Source: Symsagittifera roscoffensis
Lineage: Eukaryota; Xenacoelomorpha; Acoela; Convolutidae
Direction: 5' to 3'
NCBI RefSeq assembly: GCF_963678635.1
Contig: NC_087063.1
Coordinates: forward strand, 75,973,617-76,037,616
DNA: 64,000 bases
The position numbers and the translations under genes are program-made. Under the pieces are notes generated by a model. It saw nothing but the letters and a program-made list of their open reading frames with translations. It was not told where the DNA came from and ran no database searches. Below are positions 21,071 to 34,019 of this stretch, piece after piece (the stretch's first letter is position 1; each line of letters begins with the position of its first letter).

Positions 21071-22782
21071 CGATAGTCCAGATGACGAAGCAGTTTACCC
21101 CTTTCTTATAGATTCACCCGATGATAGAGGTCAACATGATTTTTGCAAGAACTTACTCGTAAATTGTTTGAACCCGGAATCAGTCCATGCAAAGCAGAAT
21201 TCCCAGATGTAAAAACCAAAAGACAAATTATTGAACATTATTTGAAAGACATATGTAATCGAACACAACAATATGGAATCTATACCATAGAATTCAGCAC
21301 ACCCAATACAGCCCATCGCAAATATGTAATTCAAACAGACGATATTGAATTAGAGTTTTCAAAAGTATTCCTAGAATATATCAAAAGCATACAATATCAT
21401 AATTCACAAAGAGCAAACTCCATATTCACTAACGAAGTTTTTGCAATATTATATACTTATATATCTATATTAGAAAAAACAGAATTTCAAAGTATCTCAC
21501 CAACTGAAACATCCAAACATACAAAAGTACAAATGAAATCGCATTATTTTCAACATTTTTTCATATAATTAAAAAAAAATTTCACTAAAGATGATGTTTC
21601 ACAACCCACTAAACATGATTTACAAAAGATTTTAGCATGGTTCATAATAGATTATTTCACCCACAATTTAGATTTAATTTCACAAGCAAGAAAAAATTTC
21701 AGACCTCAAAAAACAAATGACGACACTGCCCTTTCAGAACAATCAGACTACGTTTGGGACCCCAAATGGTCTCATCCCACATTTATAAATATCCCACAAT
21801 CTATCTCAAGTCAAGCAATAAGTACAATATCTTATCACAGAGATTATGTAGAAGTAATACCATTAACCATTGATGCAACACCATTAAACTATAATACATT
21901 TTTACCTGATACGCGAAATAACAGTTTAAATTCGACCGTCATACATAATGAAAACCTTAATGGAACTAGAAATCTTACACAATAAGATATTCAAACACCA
22001 TCACACTTCATAAATGAAGAAATCGTCCAAACAACAACAACTACACAACAAAGTATTTCACCAATACACCCAAATTTGACAACACCAAGAAATACAAATA
22101 CTTCATTGGCACAAGTAACCTTACAATCAACCGTTAAACCTTCAGTTGCTCCAAAAAGTTCACATATGGATTATCAAACGTATAGACCAATGACAATACC
22201 GTCAAAAATACGAAAACCATTTACAAGAAACATCTTTGCACAACAAAATTATAACTATGCTCACAAACTAAGAACAAACCAACCTCCCCGAAAAAGTACA
22301 CAAAATTTAAATCACGTATGTTCCCATTATTGGAATCTCCCGAAAACATCGACCAATTCAGTAAATTTTCCAGATAATCTACAACCTACACAGGATTATA
22401 GTGAAAATTACCCATTCTTTCAACAAAATAAAAATAACCACCATACACCATATAATACAAACTAGTTATCATCTGATGAAGACGACTATCACCAACCAGA
22501 TATTTTTGCACCATACACTAAAGAGTATCGCACACAAAGACCACGACAACCTCAACCATCTCGAAATATAAAAATTTACCCACAAAACCCAACAGATGTA
22601 CAAAATCCAAAACAAATGCATATACAAAACCCATTTAAAACACAATCTTTTCAACCAATACAACCACAAAACTCAAGGTCAAAGCATTCTTATCAACCAA
22701 CTCAAATGCAAAATGAAATACCGCTTCCATATTACCTTCAGCAACACGAAATAACAAAAAATCAACTTCATATTTTTCGCAA
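21051..22782 (+). pseudogene. gag: Gag N-terminal region, broken
   Basis: The ATG at 21051 opens frame 3 with an acidic start (MSHTQSDDSPDD). A shift in a T-run near 21140 moves to frame 2, which stays open to 22813 apart from TAA at 21566, TAA at 21983 and TAG at 22463. The region is matrix-like: an ordered N-terminal part of about 280 residues, then a Gln/Pro/Thr-rich linker. A further frame change near 22760 leads to the capsid. No characterised domain is recognised in the N-terminal part; its identity rests on position. Confidence 0.7.
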
Positions 22783-23651
22783 ATGCAAAATGCCGCAGAA
22801 TCACTACAGATGACAATGAATCCATACCTCATGGGTGGATCATCAATAACATCCAATAAACCACTGATGGTATTCACAGGAACAGATCCTGAATATTCTG
22901 GAGAAGATTATTTAAATGCAGTAACAGCAAATTGAATTTTAAATATAGGACCTGAACCAATTAATACGCCACTACATCAAAATTGGATACATAGACGCAC
23001 AGCACTAATACAAACAACCCTAGATGGCGCAGCTCAAAAATCGTTTTCAGTATTACCTATAGAAAAAAAATCATATTGGAAAAGATTCACACAAGAATTT
23101 TCAAAAATGTTTGACTCTGAAAGAAACAAACAACACCAAAGAGTTTTATGTAATGAAGTTCGCAGATTACCAAATGAAACAATCAATTAGCAGTACGTAT
23201 CGAAACAATAGTTCGAAAAGCATATTCACTTAACACACATGACTATAAAAACACAAAAATGACAGAAATTTTAATGATGACCTTAAGACCTCAATTAAGG
23301 AAAATAGCAATAAAAAAGAGAGCATCTCATCCTTCCTCAATTCGAGAACCAGACTTAGATTTTCGAAAATTTGTAGATAAACTAGAACAAGCCGAAATCA
23401 CAATGAAACTCGAAGAAACAGAAATTCTAAAACTACAATATGTTAATCGAATTGAAACAAACACTACACATATAAATAACATACAGGAATCAGATACAGA
23501 CTTAATTGAAAAAATCACTGAAATACTGAAGATCTATGAAAAACATCCAAATTTTAAAGGCAAACCATCCTTCACAAATGGTGTAATTTTTGCCGACGAT
23601 ACGGACACAGTATCTCCGAATTTAGACAAAACAACAAGACAATCAGAATAA
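22783..23651 (+). pseudogene. gag: Gag capsid domain, broken
   Basis: Frame 1 from about 22783 carries a retrotransposon capsid: VFTGTDPEYSGEDYLNAV, a WIHRRTALI helix, DGAAQK and the WKRFTQEFSKMF segment, a layout close to Ty3/gypsy Gag capsids. TGA at 22933 interrupts it and could come from a Trp codon. A -1 change near 23184 moves to frame 3, open to 23651, with helical C-terminal capsid sequence. The particle-forming role follows from the family. Confidence 0.75.
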
Positions 23652-25332
23652 ACCTCAAAAGCATAAAGAACCAAATAAATCGTTCTATCAATACATGAAA
23701 AAAGATCAAAGCCTACCGAACAAAAATATATATAGTAATAACAGTTCAGGAAAACCACTTCCGAACAACACCAATTACACAAGGAATCAATCACCATACA
23801 ACTCAAGTTATAGAGGAAGATCACCAGAACGAAGAAATACACGAAATTCTTCACAAAATAAAAATTATAACCGATCAAATAGTCAAAATAACCAAAATAA
23901 CTATTCAAGATCAAATTCCAATGCAACACAATTTGTTTTTGGATCCAGTTCCCAATCAAACCTAAGGAATAGACACAATTCCAATAATCAATCACGAAAC
24001 TCATCATACAACAGAAATAGAAACTATTCACAGAATAGAATTAGAAGTTATTCGAACAATCGAAATCAGAATTACCCGAACAATCGATCAAGAAATAATT
24101 CATATAATAGATCAAACTATCACATATCAAATCATAATTACCAAAATAGATCACGAAATAATTCACAAAATCGAAACTCAAGTTACAATAATCGATACAG
24201 AAATTATTCCCAGTCACCACATAGGAATAATAACCGCTACCCTGACTCTAGACATCGATACAGAAGTAGTACACCAAAACATCAAAGACACATTAATCAA
24301 GTGCAAACAAATGAAGAAACAACTTCAGACCCTCCAGGTATTGATGGCGCAGAAAATCACGAAATACAACTAATTCATATACATTGTGAACCATCAGATA
24401 CAGAGAGTGATATAGAAAATACTATCTCAGTAAATATGATAACAGTCAAAAACGACTATGAACCTGTCATATATGAACAACCTTTTACATCACATATATA
24501 TGAAAATCAATTGGAACTCCTTCACAATTACTATATTGGACCCACCGATACTACACAAACTACACAAAAAGTAAACGAAATAAACACGGTAATTAAACCC
24601 GATGAAAAAAGTGAAACACAATACTCAAACACAAATCGTATTTATCAAAATATACAGAAAAAACAACCCAGAGAAAAAATTTGGACAATACCATTTTTAT
24701 TGGAAAGCCCAAGAAACAAAGAATTTCAACCACCAGATCTTGAAATTGATTTTTTAATTGATTCAGGAGCAGAATCAAATAAAATTATTATTTCCACATG
24801 GATTGAAATCAAAACATTACATCCAACATTAACGCCTCTTGAAACCTCCAGTAAACTAGCAACAGCACAAGGATCAGCATTAGTAAATTATGGAAAAATC
24901 CAATTATTCCTTCTCCTCACGAGAACAATGGAACAAAACAAAATTTTAACCAGACCGTTTAAACAAACATTTCATATTACAGATATTAAGCACAATATCA
25001 TTGGCATACTATTTATATCTAAATATATACCAACAACCAACATCTTAAACAGTAAAATACTCATCAAAGATAAGTACACAAAAACAAAAATTACAGCTCT
25101 AACATTTTTTCAAAGACTAAACAAACAACCACCATTCTTCTCAAAATTTTATCCCATTTATAATCAACAACGTAAACACCTGAAACCATTATCAGGAAAT
25201 ATATATAAATTTTCAATAAAACAAGTTCACCAGTATGATAAAAGTCAAAATAAACAACAACTTTTTATGTCAGACTTTGAATTTAAACCTATTCACAAAT
25301 TTTTCAAAATCACGATCTCATCTATTAAATAA
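23638..25332 (+). pseudogene. Nucleocapsid-like Asn/Ser/Arg-rich region and retropepsin
   Basis: Frame 1 enters after a shift near 23635 and is open to 25332. Residues up to about nt 24290 are a low-complexity run of Asn, Ser, Arg and Tyr with RS and NRN pieces; no CCHC knuckle is seen, so RNA binding would rely on Arg-rich sequence. A linker follows, then the protease with FLIDSGAESN (catalytic Asp at about 24757) and a downstream hydrophobic strand with NIIGI, as in retropepsins. The frame ends at TAA 25330 where another shift occurs. The minus-strand frame opposite 23.5-24.0 kb is a shadow of this composition. Confidence 0.8.
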
Positions 25333-26080
25333 TTGAAAACACGAATTCCGACATCATTTCGTTACACGTGTATAACAATACACCATATCAAGTAACATTA
25401 CCCTTAGGACTTTTAGGATATTGTAAAACAAACGCTACAATCTCACCCATACATGAAGTAGCCTACCGCGTTAATAATATACTCCAATTATTAGATATTT
25501 GTCAATCCACAATTCTTGCCGAAGAATTATCCATAAATAACATAGTAAGTAATGAAAAGAGAAACACAGATTACTTCACAAAAACACCATATTTTAAACC
25601 ACCTTCAACATAAAAAATTACACAAAAGAACAACAAAAATTTTTAACAATGTTTAATTTTGAATATTCACAAATTACACAAATCGAATTTAATATATTAG
25701 CAAAGCAACTGTTAAAATATTCAACAGTCTACGCATTATCAAAATTTGACGTTGGAAAAATCAGTTCATCACTAGATCTACCGTTAAAACCCGACGCAGT
25801 TTTCAAAAAACAAAGAGCCAGTAAAGTACCAATTCACTTACACGACAAAGTAAATAGATTACTTGACATCTTAGAACAATACAAAATTATTTCACCAGTA
25901 AATAAGGAAGAAAACCAAAAGGTAAGACTTTTATCAACCCTGTTATCATTCTAGCAAAAGGTGAATCACTAAAAAATAGTTTTAGACGCTAGATATCTCA
26001 ATTCACTAATTGATGAATTAAAATGCAATTGGCCTATTGAACCACTACAAGTTATCTTAACAAAGATAAATGGAAAATAT
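25333..26080 (+). pseudogene. pol: Protease-RT linker and RT N-terminal region
   Basis: Three frames in sequence (frame 3 to 25613, frame 2 to about 25920, frame 1 to about 26078) give one continuous protein-like series. It ends in RT fingers sequence: LHDKVNRLLDILEQY, NPVIILAKGES, LDARYLNSLID. The linker before it has VYNNTPYQVTLPLGLLGYC. Each break needs a one- or two-base change. Confidence 0.75.
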
Positions 26081-27068
26081 TTACAACCGCAGATATGAAT
26101 AGTGCATACAATCAAATGCCACTAGATGAACAATCACGACGTTTAACACAATTTGTTATTGGAAATCAACAATATGAGTTTAACCGCTTATTCTATGGAA
26201 TATCCATAGGACCAGCAGCTTTTTCAGCTTTTATGAGTAAAACTTTTAGACCACTAATACTCAAGAAAAACGCAATCACCTATTTAGACGATGTTTTTAT
26301 GCAATCACAAACTAAAGAAGAAATGTTTACAGTCTTAGAACACTATCATAAAATACTTCAGAACGAAAATCTGAAGGCCCGATAAATCACACTTCTTTCT
26401 TACACGAGTTAAATTTTTAGGACATAAGATTGAACGAAACACTATCACCCCATTAAAATCACGCATTGATGCTATTCAAAAACTTCAGCCACCAACAAAC
26501 AAAAAGAAAATTCATGAAATTTTTGGAATGTTAAGTTTCTTATGCAAATACGTTTTTAAAATGCAACTATACTTAAGACCCTTCTATAATATCCTCAGAC
26601 AACAAAATAACTTTGAATGGACCAGTGAACATCAAATACGATTTGAAGAAAGTAAAAAACTTTTAACTGAACAAATTTCAAACACAATTCCAGATCCAAA
26701 CCAACCATTCTATGCAATGTGCGATGCTTCAAATTTTGGCATCGGCGCAGCATTACTACAATCACACAGTAGCACAAATAAAATGAACCTTATATCAGCA
26801 AATTCCCGATTATTCACTCAAGCAGAGCTACGACTCTCAACTCTAATGAGAGAATGTACAGCTATTATTTATACACTTACAGAATATGAATTTCTGATAC
26901 TTGGATCAAAACACCCAACAGTTCTATCACAGATCACAAACCAATTATTTTTCTCTTTACACAAAAGTCGAATCCAAATCATAGAGTTTATAGATTTCAA
27001 CTAATTCTAATGACATTTCCAAACTTACATATAGTTTGGACAGCAGGAAAAAACCTTGCATTACCAAA
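26079..27068 (+). pseudogene. pol: Reverse transcriptase palm and RNase H
   Basis: Frame 1 (to 26385) carries motif A in TTADMNSAYNQMPL, motif B region in YGISIGPAAFS and motif C YLDDVF, so the catalytic Asp residues are kept. After a change near 26380, frame 2 runs to about 26995 with VKFLGHKIER, the thumb and RNase H: Asp in YAMCDASNFGIGAALLQ and Glu in LMRECTAIIYTL. The last RNase H Asp (TDHKP) is in another frame after a shift near 26930. FLGH and the RNase H order are typical for Ty3/gypsy. Confidence 0.85.
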
Positions 27069-28348
27069 GTAGAAATACGCCACCTGAACTACTCACACGA
27101 AAAACTACAGTTGAAATACCACAAAATATTAAATTTTATCTCGCAAAAGATGAAACATCACCCCGATTAGAATGCAAATACGCAGTAAAAACTGATATTG
27201 ATCAATCACAGATAAATAACCTACAACATTTTCCACTCTACTTAGATTGCCAGAATAATCACTACGAAGTTGACTTACTAGGCACATCAACTTTTAAACC
27301 AATTCCATACTCACAATGGATAAAAAATAACACTCAACAAAAAAGAATAAAACACCACCAGCATAAAAAAGACCTTTTTCTATTAATTGAAAAAGAAAAT
27401 CTAACTGATAAAATAAATTTATCAGGACCACAAACAAATGATTCAAACTACACAATAAATCAAGTTTTTGACCTCCATGACCCACTTGACACAATTCCCC
27501 TATCAAAACTGGAAATTGAAAATTTTTTTCTCCCTCCAACAGATAAAATTACTGTTGAACTCTTAAAACAATATCAAAACCTCGATCCAGTAATAAGACA
27601 ATTAAAATCATGGCACAAATACAAAACTAAGCCCGTAAAAGCAGATACCACAATTTTAGGAAATAAAACACTCCTCCGATATTTTCGAAAATTTAAAAAC
27701 ACAGCAATTAATGAAAATACAGATCTTATAGAATATCAATTAAATATTTCTAAATTTCCCTGTCTTCCTTTAAGTATGATATTATTAGCTTTTAACATCT
27801 CACATACACAAAATACTAAATGACACTCCAGATCAGAGAAAACATACTCAAACTTTACACAAAATTTTTATTTCCCAAATGCACCAATTTGGATAAAAGT
27901 ATTATGCAATGATTGTATAGTATGTCAACTAAATAATACTTATCCAAATCAAAAACAAATAGCACAAAAACAAGATTTTAAAGGACAAAGTTTATATTTT
28001 AACCATGGCATTTCATTTACAAAAGGACCCATTTCACCATCCTCAGAAGGAAACTCCTACATTATGGTAATTGTTGACGCATTTACACATTATGTAGCAC
28101 TCAACCCGGTACCACATTGTAATGCTTATTATGCTTACACGACACTTTATGAACACTGGATAGCTAAATTCGGATTACCCGAAATCTTAATTACAGACAA
28201 CGGTACAAAATTCATAAATAATGAAATCATAACACTATGCCACTTAGATAACATCAAATTTAAACCACGTACATCTCATGCACCTTGGACAAACGGTTTA
28301 GTCGAAGGTATGAACCGTTCACTACAAGAATATCTCAGATGTATATAA
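27056..28348 (+). pseudogene. pol: Integrase zinc-binding domain and DDE core
   Basis: Frame 2 is continuous here except TGA at 27821. A long tether is followed by His residues near 27800-27830 and CNDCIVC, the HHCC zinc site. In the core, the second Asp (LITDNGTKF) and the Glu (GLVEGMNRSL) are present with normal spacing. The first Asp, expected in the strand before KGPISP, is absent: the sequence reads HGISFTKGP, as if one codon were lost. The enzyme would integrate element DNA; this copy would be inactive on that ground alone. Confidence 0.83.
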
Positions 28349-29245
28349 ATGGAAATGATACAAAATACACACAATGGTCAGCAGATGTAAAATTATTTCC
28401 CTTAGCATAAAATTCACAAATCACGACAACTCTAGGAATGTCACCATACGAAATGGTTTTTAATCAAAAACCACGTAAACCAATTATGTTTACAGCAAAT
28501 TGTCATAAAAATGCACAAGGTTATTGCCAACCAAAAAAAGACTCAATTTGTTATAACCTACCTTTACACAAACACGATGAAGATCATTTTCATCACCCAC
28601 AAATTCTTAAATTAGCCTCCGGCACACACACCGACTGGATTTTAAATAGAGATAAAAAGCATTAACGCCAAATTAATTCACGTTTTACACCAGCCACAGA
28701 CTTAAAAATTGGAACTTTTGTCTTAATACCTAACTTTAATACACAAAAAGGAATTTCTAAAAAATTACAACCCCTTCGAAAAGGACCATACCAAATAATT
28801 GCCAAACCCACTGACGTAACGTATAAACTCACCGATCCAAATCAAAAAGAAATTGTTCAATATCGAAACAATCTATTACCCTACTACCCAAAAAAGTACG
28901 CACTACGCGAATTAACTCAATTATATTCTTTCACAGGTTTAAAATTTATTCAAAATCATCCACATACAGAAAAAGAAATAGATGAACAACACAACATTCA
29001 TCATGAAAAACAAAATACAAAACCAACTACAATAAAAAACAATACAAAAACATCAGATCAAAAAATACCTCAAAAAGAAAAAAAAAAATAGGAAGTTGAT
29101 AGAATAAATTCTACCACAAGAACAAGTTAAAAAATCAGAACATAGAGAATCAACACGACTTAGAAATCAACCACGTAAAAACTACAAAACATTCATCCCA
29201 CAATCTAAAATATTAAAGAAAGTTGAATTTCAAAAACAATTTTAA
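28349..29245 (+). pseudogene. pol: Integrase C-terminal region with GPY-like module
   Basis: A shift near 28346 enters frame 1, open to about 29090 apart from TAA at 28408 and 28663. It contains MSPYEMVFNQKPRKP, then KIGTFVLIPNF and LRKGPYQIIAKP, the GPY/F module that binds DNA near gypsy integrase ends, with NLLPYYP. After a low-complexity stretch and another shift, RESTRLRNQPRKNY gives the usual basic tail, ending near 29245. Confidence 0.78.
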
Positions 29246-30078
29246 TTTTAAAATTAATTATCCTTGCACCTCTGGATAATATTGAACTTTCATTTTTCAA
29301 AATAACATGCTGACAAAACGCGCAATAATTCTAGTTCAGATTCAGCCAATAGGATTCATTCAATCCGTCACCTTCTATAACTATAACACCAACCTATTAG
29401 ACGAAATTATTAAACTCCAGGCATATCTATAAATTAACTTTACAACCACCAGGTCAAAAATAAGCAAACCGCTCAAACTTGACAACTAAAATAAAAACCA
29501 CCATAATATCATAACCCTCCCTTATCTAATAACGCAAAGATCAACAATATTTTCCCAACTTAGACCTCAAAAACCCTCCAACCAAAAATGATAAATTAGC
29601 CTAAAATAAAAACCCGACCGTATTCATTTGGCCTAAAGTACAAAATTCTCAAAAATACCCCAGATCATCTGAAAAATAAAAATAAAGCAAAGAAGACCTC
29701 CCAAACACCATAAAATTAGCCCCCAACAACTTTTCACAAAACTCAACCCACTTGTCAAAAAATCAATAAATAACTCGACCACACTTGAATCTCGCCTCAA
29801 ACAACAAAAAATATTCGACAAAGAAATCATTTCTTAAATGCTCTTCTCTCAATCAGTCAATATCTTTAAAAATACAATTTTCAACATTTTCATAAACTTT
29901 TTCATAATACTTCAGCTTTTATTCATATTTCGATTTGATACCTTTGAAGCTTTTATAATAATTTTAATCATTTTTTTATAACATTTTTATAATTTTTTAC
30001 TCCCTATTTGAAATATATCTCCAACTTTCCCAAACCATTGACCATATTCACAGGTACGATAACCCAAAGTTTATTTAA
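29246..30078 (+). pseudogene. Decayed membrane-protein frames
   Basis: No long frame survives. From about 29700 a frame 3 series gives a polar stretch (LNPLVKKSINNSTTLESRLK), TAA at 29835, then an ATG at 29838 and a very hydrophobic 47-codon piece ending at 29981. It may be the remains of a small membrane protein or simply AT-rich noncoding sequence. The 29250-29640 part shows nothing I can name. Confidence 0.35.
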
Positions 30079-31418
30079 ATGATACGAAAAATTTTTAGTA
30101 GAACAGATATTTTTTTACTATTTGTAATTTTTATAACATTTTTATCATCCCTAATATTGACAATGTGCAAATGTATAAAAAAGGCAATAATCACATTCGC
30201 TTTAGCAACAATCCTTTTAATTCTTTTCATTGAAGAATACTACAATAAACATAAATTTTTCCAATAGAAAAAATCAATCAAAATACTTTCAAAAATTGCT
30301 AACCAACAATCACAGAATCAGTCTTCCACGACATCATCCCAAGAAAACCCGACAATACCTACAACTACCCCAAACCCCCAAACATCCACACGAATTTTTT
30401 TCCAAGATAACCCATACATTTTTGAAGAACGACACGCTCGCTTATCCGAACCATTGGAACCAGTTCAGCGACAGGCACCCCCGAGTGAACCAACATATAA
30501 CTTGTACCCAACATTACTACAAGAATTAAGAAGAACAAAAAACATTAGTCAAAACCAAAATACAGTTGAAATAAATAGACAAATTATACATCCACGACGA
30601 AATAGAAATTTTCAAACCCCCCGAGTTCATTTTGACATACCCCAATCACCAACACCAATTACTCCAGAAAACCCAAATAGTACATTACCAGAAACTTCCC
30701 CACTCCTTTCACAACGTAGCACCTCAAGTATACCCTCAGATTACTTAGGTTTAACACCAACATCTGAACAAATACGTGAAAATCCCTTTAACCCCCCCCC
30801 CCCCCCCAATCTCACAGCACGACACCATATTGGACAACGCACTCATTTACACAAGGTGAACCAAACTTAGTAAACGACCTAATAGATATTTCTACGGATA
30901 CAACAACATCATCATCACTACCAGAAACCTTATCGCTACCATCAACACGATCATTAAGCCAGATTTCACCAACGCCTTTCCCTTTAAATTTTCCAAAAAA
31001 CCTCGACGCTAGATATCGAGAACAATCATCAACAAATATCCCTTTAAGATTAGATTGGAATACATTCACAGCACCCCCACCATTATTTGGACAACATCAA
31101 GAAAGTAACCCACTCCACAGTTGGGCACTCAATAGACTACATTATAGGCAAGATATCTACGAAGACATTCGTGAACATAACATCAAAATACTCCAACAAA
31201 ATAGTCTCCAATTAAAAATCGAAATCACGATTAAATTAAATAATATTGTTCAACATCCTTACCCATTAAACCCACCCAATATAACAGCTCAATCGCTACC
31301 ACCACCATTTATAACAACTGAAGTAAAATATAAGTACGACAGATATACCAAAAACACAATTGGTTACATCACATTTTATAACCCATACTCAGGATTATCA
31401 TACACATGTATATTCTAA
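30079..31418 (+). pseudogene. ORF A: accessory protein with two membrane helices and Pro/Ser-rich tail
   Basis: Frame 1 from the ATG at 30079 has two hydrophobic segments (about residues 11-29 and 36-50). TAG at 30265 interrupts it, then the same frame goes on with Thr/Pro-rich sequence (SSTTSSQENPTIPTTTP) to a run of 16 C at 30792-30807. There the frame moves to frame 3, open to TAA at 31416-31418. The whole would be about 445 residues. Its stop lies inside the envelope frame: the envelope ATG is at 31406, a 13-base overlap. I do not recognise the family. The membrane helices and place before env suggest a membrane role; that is inference. The C-run shift may be a base-calling error. Confidence 0.6.
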
Positions 31419-34019
31419 AAATATTAATATTTCAACACGTCTTTTTTCTAATATTTTCCGATCAGATCACAAATCCTTCTCCTCGCACAGGACCCCAGGA
31501 TTTATTAGTAACACACTACGATTGTGAAGAAAACGAACAAAGAACACTACACAAATATGCTATAAATCAAGTATCACAATGCGAAACAGAACCACAAGCT
31601 ATAGAAACTACAAATGTAAAAGCGACACTGTATTCCAAAGCCCGAGCAACAACAGTTGCAGGATATAAATTTACAGCAATATTTTCCGAAAAGAAAGTAC
31701 ATTGTTCGCAAGTTTCAAACGGAAATAAAAACCGACTTGATCACGAATCATTCTATCAAAGTAATATAGAACGACTTCTACATCTAAATCCCGATGATTG
31801 TAAAAACAAACTACTCAGACTAAACATCACAAGAAATAAAAACACGGACAGAAAAATAGTAATATTTCATGTCTTTGCCGATTCTGTACAACAAGCAGAA
31901 CTTGAAAGATATCAAGGACATATAAAACTAGATGAAAAATACCCAACGGCGCACACGGATTATTAACTTATGACGTACATGATAAACACTGGATACCACA
32001 CATTGGAATAAATAACCCCTCAAACTGCAAAGCAGACACAAAAAATAAAGGATATCAAGAAATAATGGTTTTCGATTGGAAAATACAACTCGAAAAAGTA
32101 CAACTCACACGAGATTTATCAGACAACACAATGATCTATCAAGGAATCAGATTACCTTGCAAAAATGATCAAGGATATTGTGAACCTACATCACGGACAC
32201 AAGTAACAATTGTTTGGTTTCCCGAAGATACATGCACAACATTTCAAGTAGCGAAAATACAAGCTCGAATGATAAAATTTCACGAAAAATATTTTATAGA
32301 ATCAATTCCGTACGAACAAGTAAATCCATCCCGAAAACAAAGTACTGATTTTAGAAATATCCATAATATAGAAAATAAATTAACACGTTTCCAAATCTAT
32401 CAAGAAACAGAAATTGCATGCAAATACAGAAACCCACTTTTTAAAACACAATATTCTGAAATACTAGTTGAATACGAAAAAGGTTTCGACATGAACACTG
32501 GAAAAAAAAAATTTGACCCTTATGCCACAGGTCACCCTCTAAACGATGGAACATCATACATACCAGTTAATTTTCAAAAAAGCACAGGTCAACCTGGTGG
32601 AAAACTAAACCCACATGACAGTAGAAGCACACGTTTACAAGAACTATCACTAATGAATAACACCTATTTTGGTAATATCCACTATGACATTCACTTAGAT
32701 ATGAAGTTAGACTACACAATTAGCCGAATTTTTTAAGAAATGTCACTCTCCGAATAAGAAACACTTCACCAATTATGCGAATTAGAATGAACACAAATCC
32801 TACAATCACTCGCACTAGCAGTATTGAAAATACCCTACGCAGGATACTTATTGTCAGGAAACAGATCAAATTTTCTTGAATACGAAGAAAATATTTTATG
32901 GTTTTATACTTGTACCAAAAAAGTATCACCACTCTATGTTTTTGAAGATAAACGTTGTTATAAAAGAATCCCTATTCTATAAAAATAAAGTACATTTTGT
33001 TGACACACTTTCAAGACGAACATATTTTTGGGATACCGCAGTCCCATGTGGATCAGAAAATAGCCACAATGTAGTACAATTGAATCTTGATGAAGATAAA
33101 TACTATCTCCTTACTCCATACCCTACGTTAATGCAATCACTCAAAAAATTGTCACCCGAAAGCATCAGAGCTATTGCTCGTAACCCAAATATTGATTTAC
33201 AATTAATTGAAATATATTCTAAATCAGATATCCAACACCACAATAGAACACAACAATTCCAAGAATTATTAACACAAATGGACACTATACAAAGACAGTC
33301 AATTGATCAAAGTTTAAGAAAACTTGCCGAAACCGCAGGATTTGCAGATATTTATACACAAGATTATAGCGGATATTTTAAAGACATTTAAGATTATATA
33401 TACCTAAATGGTGAAAAATACAGACCACAAGATATTTCACCTATAAATATTTTCAGTTTTGTCACCCTTAAAAATGAATTTCTAGATTTTCTAGGATGGC
33501 CCTATTACATCTTAGAAAAATTAACTATCCTTTACGCAATGTTTAACTTTATAGGATTTCTTTTCTCACTCTTAAAAGGAATCTATAACACATGCGCTAT
33601 ACACACACAAATAAATAGACAAGCAAGTGTAGCACGCATACTGTTCGCAGGATTTTTTGGAATTTTTTCATCATCAATAAACAAAATACTTCTAGACGCA
33701 CAAATAAAAGAATATAACTCAAAAATAGCGACAAGACAGAACACTTACGACGAAGAACATAATAATATAGAAGTAACACCTACCGCACGACAGTTGCCAC
33801 CCCTACCACAAAACCATCCATTATCATTTAGTTCCCCGTACTTTTCGAAACCTTGCAATCACACATAATCCAAATTTTAGACCAAATACAACACAAAGTC
33901 CCATCCAACACATAATGACACATCACTCACAAGATGATAATACATACAAACAAATATTAGAACAACCCCATACCACCACTTTTCAGTCTCAAAACAATAA
34001 TTTTTTTAGCCCACGATGA
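31406..34019 (+). pseudogene. env: Envelope-like glycoprotein, broken
   Basis: The ATG at 31406 starts a hydrophobic signal-like segment (residues 2-18), followed by a Cys-rich ectodomain with several N-glycosylation sites. Later pieces carry CYKRIPI and the PCGSENSHN segment, and a membrane-spanning region near 33485-33600 is followed by a hydrophobic FAGFFGIFSSS stretch and a polar tail. The total is about 870 residues. Breaks: shift near 31950, TAA 32734, TAA 32755, TGA 32788, shift near 32980, TAA 33389 and shift near 33840. The layout and the CYxRIPI word resemble glycoproteins of negative-strand arthropod viruses such as chuviruses that retroelements have captured; that affiliation is tentative. 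No function remains in this copy. Confidence 0.7.

Noticed and set aside
23534-24031. 165-codon minus-strand hydrophobic frame
   Set aside because: It is a shadow of the low-complexity Asn/Ser/Tyr-rich plus frame.
23700-24300. Asn/Ser/Arg-rich frame as a host SR splicing factor
   Set aside because: It lies between the Gag capsid and the retropepsin in one frame with the latter, so it is the nucleocapsid-like part.
21051-34019. In-frame TAA/TAG as a reassigned genetic code
   Set aside because: TGA stops and frame changes occur too, and the GPCR uses a normal stop with no internal TAA or TAG.
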